Shown: one piece after another, positions 17,248 to 26,126 of the stretch
How positions within the stretch are numbered: position 1 is the stretch's first letter
Layout: each line of letters begins with the position of its first letter
Origin: Streptomyces sp. NBC_01306
GTDB lineage: Bacteria; Actinomycetota; Actinomycetes; Streptomycetales; Streptomycetaceae
Direction: 5' to 3'
Assembly: GCF_026340465.1 (NCBI RefSeq)
Contig: NZ_JAPEPC010000001.1
Span: 7,331,501 to 7,395,500, forward strand
DNA: 64,000 nt
Translations under genes and position numbers: made by a program
Notes under the pieces: generated by a model
Told to the model about the DNA's origin: nothing
Database searches by the model: none
Seen by the model: the letters and a program-made list of their open reading frames with translations, nothing else

Positions 17248-17417
17248 AGCGGCGGCGGGGGCCGGCAGATCCGGCTCGCCGCCGGCCGCACGGTCGGGTG
17301 GCCCGTGGCGGCCCGCGCGGCCGGTGTTGCACCGGGTGCAGCAGCGCGCGGCGGCAGGCGCTGCCGCCGGGAATTTGTGCATGTCACAGACGTGCGACCA
17401 GAATGCGACTCCGTACC

Positions 17418-17475
17418 GATCTGATCTGATCTGATCCCCACCCGATCCGATCCTGATCCGATCCTGATCCGATCC
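17418..17475. repeat. GATC-rich tandem repeats upstream of cobL
   Basis: Two short tandem arrays: GATCT four times in a row (17418-17436, last unit GATCC) and GATCCGATCCT as an 11-bp unit about three times (17444-17475), giving ten GATC sites in 58 bp. They end about 20 nt before the cobL start. Upstream, 17248-17417 contains only a 7-bp hairpin (GGCGGCA/TGCCGCC near 17350) and no gene or B12 box. Confidence 0.6.
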
Positions 17476-17496
17476 CGACCCGTGAGGAACCCGGCT

Positions 17497-18780
17497 GTGG
17501 CCCCCGCACCGTCCCCGCGCCCCGACCCCGCCCCGGCGCCCGTCACCGTCGTCGGAATCGGCGCCGACGGCTGGGACGGCCTTCCCGCCGCATCGCAGCA
17601 GGCCCTGCTGAACGCCCAGGTCCTCGTCGGCGGCGCCCGCCAACTGGCCCTGCTCCCGCAGCGATGCCCGGGTGAGCGGGTCGAGTGGCCCTCACCGCTG
17701 CGCCCCGCGGTGCCCGGCATCCTCGCCGCACACTCCGGCCGCCGCATCGCCGTACTGGCCAGCGGCGACCCCATGTTCTACGGCATCGGGCGGGCGCTGA
17801 CCGAGGTGCTCGGCGAGGATGGGGGGCGGCTCGTCGTACTGCCGTACCCCTCGTCCGTCTCGTACGCCTGCGCCCGGCTGGGCTGGCCGGTCGAGGACAC
17901 GGAGGTCGTCACCCTCGTCGGCCGCCCCACCGCCCGGCTGACCGCCGCCCTGCACGACCGCCGCCGGCTCCTGGTGCTCAGCGCGGGCGCCGCGACACCC
18001 GCCGAGGTGGCGGCGCACCTGGACGGTCACGGCTTCGGAGCGAGCCGGATACGGGTGCTCGAACAGCTCGGCGGCGAGCGCGAGAACATCACCGATGGCA
18101 CGGCCGCGACCTGGCCGCATCCGCCCGGCGACCCGCTGAACGTGATCGCGGTCGACTGCCGCCGCACCCCCGGAGCCCCGAGAACCGGCGCCGTCCCCGG
18201 GCTCCCCGACGAGGCGTACGAACACGACGGTCAGCTCACCAAGCGCCATGTGCGCGCCGCCACCCTGGGCGCTCTCGCCCCCGCCCCCGGCGAACTGCTC
18301 TGGGACATCGGGGGCGGCTCGGGGTCCATCGCCATCGAGTGGATGCGTACGCACCCGTCCTGCCGCGCCATCACCGTCGAGCGCGATCCGGCGCGGGCCG
18401 AGCGCATCGCCCGCAACGCCGCCCGGCTCGGTGTGCCCGCGCTGCGGGTCGTCACCGGCGCGGCCCCGGACGCACTGGCCGGACTGCCCGCGCCGGACGC
18501 GGTGTTCGTCGGGGGAGGGCTGACCGCCCCGGGCCTGCTGGACGCGTGCTGGGACGCCCTGCCCGACGGCGGGCGGCTCGTCGCCAACACCGTGACGCTG
18601 GAGTCCGAGGCGCTCCTCGCCGACCGCTACCGCAGACACGGCGGCGATCTGGTGCGCCTCGCTGTCGCACACGCCGTGCCCGTCGGGGGCTTCACCGGCT
18701 GGCGGCAGGCCATGCCGGTCACCCAGTGGGCCGTTGAGAAGAACCCGTATCCCCTCCCTGTTCCTGGAGAAGACAGATGA
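17497..18780 (+). CDS. cobL: precorrin-6Y C5,15-methyltransferase (decarboxylating)
   Basis: Bifunctional CbiE-CbiT fusion: methylates C5 and C15 of precorrin-6Y and decarboxylates the acetate chain at C12, giving precorrin-8. 427 residues. The N-terminal CbiE domain has tetrapyrrole-methylase signatures (GIGADGW, ASGDPMFYGIGRAL); the C-terminal CbiT domain has the SAM-binding WDIGGGSGSIAIEWMR (around residue 272). GTG 17497 has GAGGAA 6 nt upstream and is preferred to GTG 17482. The stop overlaps cobM by 4 nt. Confidence 0.93.
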   Translation: MAPAPSPRPDPAPAPVTVVGIGADGWDGLPAASQQALLNAQVLVGGARQLALLPQRCPGERVEWPSPLRPAVPGILAAHSGRRIAVLASGDPMFYGIGRALTEVLGEDGGRLVVLPYPSSVSYACARLGWPVEDTEVVTLVGRPTARLTAALHDRRRLLVLSAGAATPAEVAAHLDGHGFGASRIRVLEQLGGERENITDGTAATWPHPPGDPLNVIAVDCRRTPGAPRTGAVPGLPDEAYEHDGQLTKRHVRAATLGALAPAPGELLWDIGGGSGSIAIEWMRTHPSCRAITVERDPARAERIARNAARLGVPALRVVTGAAPDALAGLPAPDAVFVGGGLTAPGLLDACWDALPDGGRLVANTVTLESEALLADRYRRHGGDLVRLAVAHAVPVGGFTGWRQAMPVTQWAVEKNPYPLPVPGEDR

Positions 18781-19529
18781 CCGTGTACTTCATCGGCGCC
18801 GGGCCCGGCGCCGCGGACCTCATCACGGTGCGCGGCGCCCGTCTGCTCGCGTCCTGCGGTGTCTGCCTCTACGCGGGCAGCCTGGTACCGCGTGAGCTGC
18901 TGGCCGAATGCCCGCCGGACGCCAGGCTGACCGACACCGCGCAGCTCGACCTGGATGAGATCACCGCCGAGCTGGTACGCGCCGACCGGGAGGGCCAGGA
19001 CGTGGCCCGGCTGCACTCCGGCGACCCCTCGGTCTTCAGCGCGGTGGCCGAGCAGATGCGCAGGCTCGACGCGGCAGGGGTGAACTACGAGGTGGTGCCC
19101 GGCGTTCCCGCCTTCGCCGCGGCGGCAGCGGCGCTGAAGCGCGAACTGACGGTCCCCACCGTCGGCCAGACCGTGATCCTCACCCGGGTCGCCCAGCGCG
19201 CCACCGCGATGCCGGAAGGCGAGGACCTCGCCACACTCGGCCGCAGCGGCGCGCTGATCGTGCTGCACCTGGCAGTGCAGCACGCCGAGCGGGTCGTGGC
19301 GGAGCTGCTGCCGCACTACGGAGCGGACTGCCCGGCCGCCGTGGTGGCACTGGCCAGCCGGCCCGGCGAAGTGGTCCTGCGGGGCACCCTCGACACCATC
19401 GCGGGCCAGGTCGCGGAGGCCGGCATCCTGCGCACGGCGGTCATCATGGTCGGCCGCACGCTCGGCGCCGAACAGTTCGGCGACAGCCACCTCTACTCGC
19501 CGGAGCGGGAGCGGCACTCCTGCCGGTGA
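18777..19529 (+). CDS. cobM: precorrin-4 C11-methyltransferase
   Basis: SAM-dependent tetrapyrrole methylase that adds the C11 methyl group in cobalamin biosynthesis. 250 residues, with GAGPGAADLITVRGA at the N terminus, the RLHSGDPSVFSAVAEQ loop and VPGVPAFAAAAAALKREL. Translation is coupled to cobL through an ATGA overlap. Confidence 0.93.
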   Translation: MTVYFIGAGPGAADLITVRGARLLASCGVCLYAGSLVPRELLAECPPDARLTDTAQLDLDEITAELVRADREGQDVARLHSGDPSVFSAVAEQMRRLDAAGVNYEVVPGVPAFAAAAAALKRELTVPTVGQTVILTRVAQRATAMPEGEDLATLGRSGALIVLHLAVQHAERVVAELLPHYGADCPAAVVALASRPGEVVLRGTLDTIAGQVAEAGILRTAVIMVGRTLGAEQFGDSHLYSPERERHSCR

Positions 19530-19616
19530 TCCGGCCCGGCAATCCCGTACGGATATCCGTGGCCGGGGCGCGCAGGGGTGTCGGCGCGGTGCCGGAGCGC
19601 GGGCCCGAGCGGTGCT

Positions 19617-21074
19617 ATGCATGGGCGCGTGGAGTGGTTCTGGGCACCGGAGTACACACTGAGCCGGCTGGTCTTCCAGCGGGCGCTGGCAGTCGTCTAC
19701 CTGATCGCGTTCGTGGCGGCGGCCCGGCAGTTCCGGGGCCTGATCGGGGAACGCGGCATGCTGCCGGCACCGCGGTTTCTGGAACGGGCGCCCTTCCGGC
19801 GCGCGCCGGGCGTCTTCCACCTCCACTATTCGGACCGCTTCTTCGCCGGGTGGGCGTGGCTGGGCGCGCTGCTGGCGGCGGCCGTGGCGGCGGGCGCCGC
19901 CGACGCCGTGCCGCTGTGGGCCGCCATGGTGTGGTGGGCGGCGCTGTGGGTCATGTACCTGTCGATCGTGAACGTGGGCCAGATCTGGTACGGCTTCGGC
20001 TGGGAATCGCTGCTGCTGGAGACCGGCTCCCTGGCGGTCTTCCTGGGCAATGCCCGGACGGCGCCGCCGGTGCTGGTGGTGTGGTTGTTGCGCTGGGTGC
20101 TCTTCCGGGTGGAATTCGGCGCGGGCCTGATCAAGATGCGCGGCGATCGCTGCTGGCGCGATCTGACCTGTCTCTGCTACCACCACGAGACGCAGCCGAT
20201 GCCGGGGCCGCTCAGCTGGTTCTTCCACCGGCTGCCCCGGCCGCTCCACCGGGTCGAGACGGGCGCCAACCACGTGGCCCAACTGCTCGTGCCGGTACTG
20301 CTGTTCACCCCGCAGCCGGTGGCGACCTGGGCTGCGGCGGTGATCGTGGTCACTCAGCTGTGGCTGGTGCTCTCGGGCAATTTCGCCTGGCTGAACTGGC
20401 TGACGATCATCCTGGCGATTTCCGCCGTCGACGCATCCGTCCTGGGTGCCGGACACCTGGTCACACCGCGGGCCGAGGCGGGGCCGCTGTGGTTCGCGGT
20501 GCTGGTGTCGGCGATGACGGTGTTCGTTCTGCTGCGGAGCTACCGGCCGGCCCGCAACCTGGTCTCGCGGCGGCAGCTGATGAACACGTCCTTCGACCCG
20601 CTGCACCTGGTCAACGCGTACGGGGCGTTCGGCACCGTGACCCGCATCCGGTACGAAGTGGTGGTCGAGGGCACCGCGGAGGCCGCGCTCACCGACGCTG
20701 CCCGGTGGCAGGAGTACGGCTTCAAGGGCAAACCGGGCGAGGTGCGCCGGCTTTCCCGGCAGTTCGCGCCGTACCACCTGCGGCTGGACTGGCTGATGTG
20801 GTTCGCGGCCCTCTCCCCGGCCCACGCGGCCCCGTGGTTCGGACCGTTCATGGAGCGGCTGCTGGAGAACGACCGTGACACGCTGCGGCTGCTGCGGCAC
20901 AACCCCTTCCCGGACGCACCACCGGCACATGTCCGGGCACGGCTGTTCCGCTACCGGTTCACCACCTGGCGGGAGCTGCGGGAGAGCGGGGCATGGTGGC
21001 ACCGGGAGCCGGTGGGCCTCTTCTTCCCGCCCACACCGCCTGCACCACCAGCACCACCCGTATCGCGCACCTGA
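19617..21074 (+). CDS. lipase maturation factor family membrane protein
   Basis: 485 residues from ATG 19617 (frame open to 19578, but no better start). Several transmembrane helices alternate with conserved LMF1-type blocks: LIGERGMLPAPRFLE, FGWESLLLETGSLAVFLG, RVEFGAGLIKMRGDRCWRDL, NTSFDPLHLVNAYGAFG and EYGFKGKPGEV. In vertebrates LMF1 assists lipase folding in the ER; bacterial homologues have no settled function. It lies 87 nt after cobM and ends 17 nt before the convergent MarR gene. A cobalamin link is not evident. Confidence 0.85.
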   Translation: MHGRVEWFWAPEYTLSRLVFQRALAVVYLIAFVAAARQFRGLIGERGMLPAPRFLERAPFRRAPGVFHLHYSDRFFAGWAWLGALLAAAVAAGAADAVPLWAAMVWWAALWVMYLSIVNVGQIWYGFGWESLLLETGSLAVFLGNARTAPPVLVVWLLRWVLFRVEFGAGLIKMRGDRCWRDLTCLCYHHETQPMPGPLSWFFHRLPRPLHRVETGANHVAQLLVPVLLFTPQPVATWAAAVIVVTQLWLVLSGNFAWLNWLTIILAISAVDASVLGAGHLVTPRAEAGPLWFAVLVSAMTVFVLLRSYRPARNLVSRRQLMNTSFDPLHLVNAYGAFGTVTRIRYEVVVEGTAEAALTDAARWQEYGFKGKPGEVRRLSRQFAPYHLRLDWLMWFAALSPAHAAPWFGPFMERLLENDRDTLRLLRHNPFPDAPPAHVRARLFRYRFTTWRELRESGAWWHREPVGLFFPPTPPAPPAPPVSRT

Positions 21075-21091
21075 AGGAGCCCTGGCCACGC

Positions 21092-21526
21092 TCACAGGAC
21101 GGGCGGTGGCCCCCACGGAGTCTCCAGGGCGGCGCGCAGGGCGTCGACGGCCCGGTGGCCGATCCGCGTCGCGAGCTCGTCCTCGACCTGCTGGAGGATG
21201 AGCCCGGCCCGCCGGTGGGCCCGCTCGCCCCGAGCGGTGCGCCGGATCAGCCGCTGCCGGCCGGAGGAGGGGTCGGGCACCTGCTCCAGCAGCCCGGCGG
21301 CCACCAGACCGTGGACGGCCTGGTGAGCGGTCTGCCGGGTGACCCCCATCCGCCGGGCGAGTCCGGACACCGTGGTGCCCTGCTCGCCGAGCACGGCGAA
21401 GAGATGGACCTGCGCCGGGGACACCGGCGCCTCACCGGCCTCTTCCATGGTCGCCAGCAGGGCCTCCTCGAACCAGCGCCGGGCTTCGGTCAGCAGTTGG
21501 GGGAGGGTGCGGCCGGCGGCGTGCAT
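21092..21526 (-). CDS. MarR-family transcriptional regulator
   Basis: 144 residues. Central winged helix: VSPAQVHLFAVLGEQGTTVSGLARRMGVTRQTAHQAVHGLV, then the wing DPSSGRQRLIRRTARG, and a C-terminal dimerisation helix. Divergent from the quercetinase-like gene, with a perfect palindrome between them, so it very likely controls that operon and may sense a flavonoid or phenolic. Confidence 0.9.
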   Translation of the reverse strand: MHAAGRTLPQLLTEARRWFEEALLATMEEAGEAPVSPAQVHLFAVLGEQGTTVSGLARRMGVTRQTAHQAVHGLVAAGLLEQVPDPSSGRQRLIRRTARGERAHRRAGLILQQVEDELATRIGHRAVDALRAALETPWGPPPVL

Positions 21527-21598
21527 CTGTTCCTCACAGCGGATCGGGGTCGGGCCGGTCCGGAGTGGGACCGGCGGGTTGCCATGGGGCGAACGGTC

Positions 21599-21617
21599 AT
21601 GTCAGGCTACCTGACAT
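21599..21617. promoter_or_regulatory. palindromic operator between marR-type gene and queD
   Basis: ATGTCAGG-CTA-CCTGACAT: perfect 8-bp arms, 3-bp centre, in the 118-bp divergent gap and 28 bp upstream of the queD ATG. Size and symmetry fit a MarR dimer. Confidence 0.65.
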
Positions 21618-21644
21618 TCGCTGTTCCGAGTCCGGAAGGAACCC

Positions 21645-22202
21645 ATGACGATCGAGTACGCCACCGCCTACCGGCGGGCGTCGCGCATCCCGCCCGAGCC
21701 CGGCAAGCCCTATTTCATAGAGAAGGGCGAAGGCGACCGCGCCCACCTCTTCGGGGACCTGATCACCATCTACGCGGGCGGCGAACAGAGCGAGAACTCC
21801 TTCAACTTCTTCACCGTCGAAGGACCCAAGGGCGACATCATCCCGGCCCATCTGCACCCCGACACCTACGAGGTCTTCTATGTGACAGCCGGAGCCGTCC
21901 GCCTGTTCGTCGAGGACACCGAGGGCATCCAGCAGGAGAAGCTCCTCACCCCCGGCGACTTCGGCTTCGTACCCAGGAACTGCCCGCACGCCTACCGCAT
22001 CGAGCGCCACCACAGCCAGGTCGTCGGCGTCGCCGCAGGACCCGGGGGCACCTTCGAGCGGTTCTTCGAGAACTTCGGCGCCCCCACCGAGCAACTCGGC
22101 CTGCCGCACGAGCCCGTCGTCCCGGCGCCCGGGAAATTCGCCAGCATCCCCGAGGAGTACGACGTGCGGTTCCTCCCCGATCACCAGTGGAGCGCGCAGT
22201 GA
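21645..22202 (+). CDS. queD: monocupin quercetin 2,3-dioxygenase
   Basis: 185 residues; a single cupin domain. The metal ligands fall at H69 and H71 (PAHLHP), E76 (TYEVFYV) and H115 (NCPHAYR), the same numbering as the nickel/cobalt monocupin quercetinase described from Streptomyces sp. FLA, and the length is the same. That enzyme opens the flavonol C ring, releasing CO and a depside. The adjacent alpha/beta hydrolase and MarR regulator support an aromatic or flavonoid degradation unit. A different cupin substrate is possible, but the ligand set and length make quercetinase likely. Confidence 0.82.
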   Translation: MTIEYATAYRRASRIPPEPGKPYFIEKGEGDRAHLFGDLITIYAGGEQSENSFNFFTVEGPKGDIIPAHLHPDTYEVFYVTAGAVRLFVEDTEGIQQEKLLTPGDFGFVPRNCPHAYRIERHHSQVVGVAAGPGGTFERFFENFGAPTEQLGLPHEPVVPAPGKFASIPEEYDVRFLPDHQWSAQ

Positions 22203-23077
22203 ACGCCGGGAAATCCCTGCCCGAACAGCTCGTCGCGCCGCACCCGGACGTCGCCCCGCTGCCGTATGCCGCGCCCTTCGAAACCGGCACGCGAGTGCTG
22301 CGCGGCATCCCGTACGCGCTGCGCGACGGCATGCGCCCGCTGGAGCTGGACCTGTGGCTGCCCGGCGGCGGCGGGCCGGCCCCGCTGGTGCTCTTCGCGC
22401 ACGGCGGCGCCTGGCTGCGGGGCCGGCGTGACGACATGGGGTTCCGGCTGCGGGAGTGGTCCCCGGGACCGCTGGCCCGTATCGCGGCCGAGGGCTTCGC
22501 CGTGGCCTGCGTCGACTACCGGCTCAGCGGTGAGGCGGCCTTCCCCGCCCCGCTCGACGACCTGGGCTCCGCGCTGCGGTGGCTGACACTCCGCTCCGCC
22601 GAGCTCGGTATCGATACCGGCCGGACCGTGGTGTGGGGCGAGTCCGCCGGCGCGCACCTCGCCTCGCTCCTGGCCCTCACCCACACCGGCCCGCCCCTCG
22701 CCGGAGCGGTCGTCTGGTACGGACCCAGCGACCTCACCACCCCGCGCGGCGGCTTCAGCCCGGACAACCCGGCCACCCCGGAGGCGCTGCTGCTGGGCGG
22801 CGCCCCCGCGACGGTCCCCGAACGCGCCCGCGCGGCCAGCCCGCTCTCCCGCGTCCACTCCGGCGCACCACCGTTCCTCGTCGTGCACGGCGAGGACGAC
22901 ACCATGGTCAGCTGTTCGCACAGCAGAGATCTCGCAGCGGCGCTGGACAAGACCGGCGCGCACGTCGACCTGCGGCTGATACCGGGGGCCGACCACGGCT
23001 GGGCGGGGTTGACCGATGACCGGGTGGAGTCGATCTTCACCGGCTCACTGAGATTCGCCCACGGCCTGGTGTCATAG
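22199..23077 (+). CDS. alpha/beta hydrolase (HSL-type esterase)
   Basis: 292 residues from GTG 22199, overlapping the queD stop by 4 nt; the long open frame upstream is not coding. Oxyanion motif HGGAW, nucleophile elbow GESAG with S149, acid D233/D234 in HGEDDTMV and H266 in GADHGW give a complete triad. Family: hormone-sensitive-lipase/BD-FAE-like carboxylesterase. Because quercetinase makes an ester (2-protocatechuoyl-phloroglucinol carboxylate), a depside esterase role is a reasonable inference from the coupling of the two genes. Confidence 0.85.
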   Translation: MNAGKSLPEQLVAPHPDVAPLPYAAPFETGTRVLRGIPYALRDGMRPLELDLWLPGGGGPAPLVLFAHGGAWLRGRRDDMGFRLREWSPGPLARIAAEGFAVACVDYRLSGEAAFPAPLDDLGSALRWLTLRSAELGIDTGRTVVWGESAGAHLASLLALTHTGPPLAGAVVWYGPSDLTTPRGGFSPDNPATPEALLLGGAPATVPERARAASPLSRVHSGAPPFLVVHGEDDTMVSCSHSRDLAAALDKTGAHVDLRLIPGADHGWAGLTDDRVESIFTGSLRFAHGLVS

Positions 23078-23156
23078 GTCCGGTCCGTAACCCCGCAGGC
23101 CCGACGGACCCGCCTGAGGCGAGCCGCATCTGCCGCTGCCGGGCATCGGGACGTCG

Positions 23157-23510
23157 GTGGTGCGACACCACCGGACGGTGATCAACGGGATCCTGTTCAG
23201 GGTCCGCAGAACCATCCTGTGGCGCGATCTGCCCGAACGCTACGGATCGTGGGGAACGGCCTATGAGCGACATCGACGCTGGTCGGCAGCCGGAACGCGG
23301 GACCGGATCCCAACGACGTCTTGGGTGGGATCCGGGTACCCCGACCGATGGGCGGAAGGCCCCGGACCCGCCCCGACCACGTCAGCGTGACAAGGCATAC
23401 GGTTCCCGCAACCGCCGCTACCGGCGGCGACGCCAAACCAGGCACACCGTTTCCGGAGTCCGAAGACCAGCGCGCCTACCGCCGACGCCGGGGCAGTGCC
23501 CCTGAGGATC
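23157..23510 (+). pseudogene. decayed IS5-type transposase
   Basis: Fragments of one transposase occur in all three forward frames. First VRHHRTVINGILFRVR.. through LPERYGSWGTAYERHRRW (from 23157), then IRVPRPMGGRPRTRPDHV (about 23330-23385) in another frame, then DKAYGSRNRRYRRRR (from 23389), then PESEDQRAYRRRRGS (about 23450-23500). The stretch that should hold the first catalytic aspartate is missing (internal deletion) and at least three frameshifts are needed, so it is inactive. It marks the left side of the resistance-like island. Terminal inverted repeats were not identified. Confidence 0.75.
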
Positions 23511-23835
23511 GCGCCGCAACCGTGGAGCGCAGGCGTCTGTCCCGTTGTCCAACAGATCGTTGCCGAACAGCAGACCCGGGCCAGTTCACCGACGATGAAG
23601 CACCTCCCCCCTTACCGTCCGCCACGCGACCCTTGAGGCCCTGACCCGCCACATGCAGGCCGCCGGACCGCACACATGGATCGCCGACCATCGACGTGAT
23701 CTCGCGGCCATCGAGCAGCACCGGCAGGACGTGGCCGTCTTCCGAGTTCAGCCACCGGTCGGGCAGTTCCCCGTTCCACGCGCTGTCGGCGCGTAGCGGC
23801 TGTGGCAAATGGGCGCGCCGGCAAGCTCGTTCCTG
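23511..23835. other. gap between transposase remnant and TetR gene
   Basis: No recognisable intact gene. A forward frame reads TLEALTRHMQAAGPHTWIAD then more from about 23632 to a stop near 23800, and a reverse 110-codon frame exists, but neither resembles a known protein; most likely degraded mobile-element flank. Confidence 0.35.
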
Positions 23836-24414
23836 TCACGGTCGTGGTCCCATCCCGGCGAACAGGGCGTCGAGAATTCGGTCGACGTATGCGTGGGTCA
23901 GTGGCTCCTGAGTGATCAGCAGGCGGAAGTACAGCGGGCCGGAGAGGATCGCCATTGCCAGGTCCAGGTCGAAGTCGGGCGCCAGTTGGCCCTGGTCTCG
24001 TGCCGACTTCAGGCGGGCGACGGTCTTGTTCGCCTGCGGGACGATGAAGCGCTCATTGAGCGCGGCGGCTACGCCGGGGTCGTGCTGGGCCTCGCCGACC
24101 AGGGCCCGAAAGAGGGGGCTGTGGGACGTCCCGGCCAGGACGTCAATGGCTTCATAGATCTGGTTGCGCAGGTCTGCGGCGACATCGCCCGTGTCGGGGT
24201 AGTCCAGTGCTGAATCACTGAGCGACAGCAGCGAATCGAGCAGCAGGGCGCCTTTGGAGCGCCAGCGGCGGTAGACGGTGTGTTTGCCGACACCGGCCCG
24301 GGCGGCGACCGCCTCGATGCTGAGCTTGGCGTAGCCGAGATCCTGCCCCAGGTCCAGCGTGGTTCGCATGATGGCTTTGGTCAGGTCGGGGCCGCTTCGA
24401 CGGGCATTGGTCAT
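23836..24414 (-). CDS. TetR-family repressor
   Basis: 192 residues. N-terminal helix-turn-helix LSIEAVAARAGVGKHTVYRRWRSKGALL (about 33-60) and an all-helical ligand domain of the TetR_C_11-like kind (ALVGEAQHDPGVAAALNERFI). Divergent from the FAD monooxygenase with two identical palindromes between them, so it probably represses that gene and itself, relieved by the monooxygenase substrate. Confidence 0.9.
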   Translation of the reverse strand: MTNARRSGPDLTKAIMRTTLDLGQDLGYAKLSIEAVAARAGVGKHTVYRRWRSKGALLLDSLLSLSDSALDYPDTGDVAADLRNQIYEAIDVLAGTSHSPLFRALVGEAQHDPGVAAALNERFIVPQANKTVARLKSARDQGQLAPDFDLDLAMAILSGPLYFRLLITQEPLTHAYVDRILDALFAGMGPRP

Positions 24415-24429
24415 GTTCCCACCCTAGCG

Positions 24430-24510
24430 GCACGGCACGTGCCGTGCTTGACAGGAATGCATGACCCCGGCACGCTTCTGCCCACGGAACGGCACGGCAC
24501 GTGCCGTGCC
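24430..24510. promoter_or_regulatory. two copies of a GCACGGCAC palindrome, TetR operators
   Basis: Perfect palindrome GCACGGCAC-GTGCCGTGC at 24430-24447 and again at 24492-24509; the second extends one more base each side (20 bp, 24491-24510). Centres are 62 bp apart. A consensus TTGACA (24448-24453) immediately follows the first copy, so a bound repressor there would cover the -35 region; the second copy lies just before the monooxygenase ribosome site. No other copy was seen in the window. Confidence 0.7.
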
Positions 24511-24528
24511 TTTGTGAGGGGTGGATGT

Positions 24529-26115
24529 GTGGATGCTGACGTGATCATTGTGGGCGCGGGGCCGACGGGCCTGATGCTGGCCAACGAACTACGCACCGCG
24601 GGCGTGCGGCCTTTGGTCCTGGAGCGGCAGACGCGGCTGCGCGAGACACCGAGGGCGAACGGCCTGGGCGGGCAGATCCTGGAACTGCTGCACTATCGGG
24701 ACATGCTGACCGACCTTCAGGCGGCCAGCACCGACCCTCACCCTGCTCCCAGGTTCCCGTTCGGGAACGTGCACCTGGACTTCAGTCACCTGACAGATCC
24801 GCCGATGAGCGCTGTCCAGATACCGCAGCCGCGTCTTGAGTGCCTGCTGGAAGAGCGCGCAGAACGACTCGGCAGCCGAGTCCGTCGCGGTCACGAGGTG
24901 CTCGGGGTCAGCCAGGACCAGGACGGTGTGTCCGTGGAAGTCCGTTGCGCGGAGGGGCCGTACCGGGCGCGCGCCAGGTATCTGGTCGGCTGCGACGGCT
25001 CGCGCAGCGGTGTGCGGGACATGGCGGGCATCCGGTTTCCGGGGACGACACATCGCGAGGTCAACCGGCTGAGCCAGGTCACGCTGGCCGAGGGAGCGGG
25101 GCGGTGTGACAACGGCGACCTCGACGTGCCCGGGCTGGGCACACTGCGTGCGGGGTTCACGCGGACCGACCGCGGCGTGCTCGGGTTCGGTTGGCTCACG
25201 TCCGAGGTGCTGATGATCTCCACCACCGAGAACGAGGACACCGCGTACGAAGACGACGTGCCGATGACCCTGGCCGAGCTTCAGGACAGCATTCGCCGCG
25301 TTATCGGTGTCGATCTGCCTCTGGGAGAACCGCTTCGCCTGTCGCGTTACCAGTTCCAGGACCGGCAGGCTGATCGATACCGCGAGGGCCGCGTCCTGCT
25401 GGCAGGCGACGCCGCCCACCAGTTTCCGGCCACCGGCGTAGCGCTCAGTGCCGGCATGCTCGACGCGGTCAACCTTGCGTGGAAGCTGGCGGCCGAGGTT
25501 CACGGCTGGGCGCCACCCGGCCTGTTGGACACCTATCAGTCCGAACGCCACGCCGCAGGGGCGCGGACGCTGCTCCACACCCGTGCCCAGATGGCATTGC
25601 GGCGCGGACACGACCCCGTCGCAGAAGCGCTCCGCGAGCTCTTCCAAGAACTGCTCGGCGACGAGGCGCCCCTGCGCCGCATCGGAGCCCTGGTTGCCGG
25701 AAGCGACTTTCGCTGCCCGCCGCCCGACGGCAACGGGCATGCTCTGACCGGTGCTTTCGTACCCGACCTCACCCTGGACATCGCCCAGGGGACGACCAGC
25801 ATCGCGAAGCTCATGCACCCCGCGCGTCCCCTGTTCCTCGACCTCGCGGACCGTCCGGAACTCCGGGAGGTCGCCGATGGATGGGCACACCGCGTGGACA
25901 TCCACAGGGCAGGCACCGACGACCGGCCGGCCGACGCCCTCCTGATCCGCCCGGACGCCCATATCGCCTGGGCCGCGCCCGTCGGTGAATCCTCCGACAC
26001 CCTCCTACCCGCGCTGCGGCAGGCCCTGTCCACTTGGTTCGGAGACCCGCTGACCCACGAGGGACCGCACCACCAGCCGACCACCGACCGCGTATCAGCA
26101 ACGCACACACGATGA
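24529..26115 (+). CDS. FAD-dependent aromatic/rifampicin-type monooxygenase
   Basis: 528 residues from GTG 24529, preceded by GAGGGGTGG. Group A flavoprotein hydroxylase: GxGxxG in VIIVGAGPTGLMLANEL, the DG motif at D156 (GCDGSRS), the GD motif at D294 (LLAGDAAHQFPATG), and a C-terminal thioredoxin-like domain. Such enzymes include rifampicin monooxygenase (Rox), tetracycline-modifying TetX relatives and polyketide hydroxylases. Next to a TetR repressor, a broken vat gene and an erythromycin esterase homologue, drug inactivation is the likeliest role, but the substrate is not shown by sequence. Confidence 0.85.
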   Translation: MDADVIIVGAGPTGLMLANELRTAGVRPLVLERQTRLRETPRANGLGGQILELLHYRDMLTDLQAASTDPHPAPRFPFGNVHLDFSHLTDPPMSAVQIPQPRLECLLEERAERLGSRVRRGHEVLGVSQDQDGVSVEVRCAEGPYRARARYLVGCDGSRSGVRDMAGIRFPGTTHREVNRLSQVTLAEGAGRCDNGDLDVPGLGTLRAGFTRTDRGVLGFGWLTSEVLMISTTENEDTAYEDDVPMTLAELQDSIRRVIGVDLPLGEPLRLSRYQFQDRQADRYREGRVLLAGDAAHQFPATGVALSAGMLDAVNLAWKLAAEVHGWAPPGLLDTYQSERHAAGARTLLHTRAQMALRRGHDPVAEALRELFQELLGDEAPLRRIGALVAGSDFRCPPPDGNGHALTGAFVPDLTLDIAQGTTSIAKLMHPARPLFLDLADRPELREVADGWAHRVDIHRAGTDDRPADALLIRPDAHIAWAAPVGESSDTLLPALRQALSTWFGDPLTHEGPHHQPTTDRVSATHTR

Positions 26116-26126
26116 GGACGCCGGGC

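Noticed and set aside
17248..17496. Cobalamin riboswitch before cobL
   Set aside because: No GCCACTG B12 box or other conserved segments were found.
24430..24510. Rifamycin-associated element upstream of a Rox-like gene
   Set aside because: The palindrome present differs from the known rifamycin-associated element, so rifamycin control is not supported.
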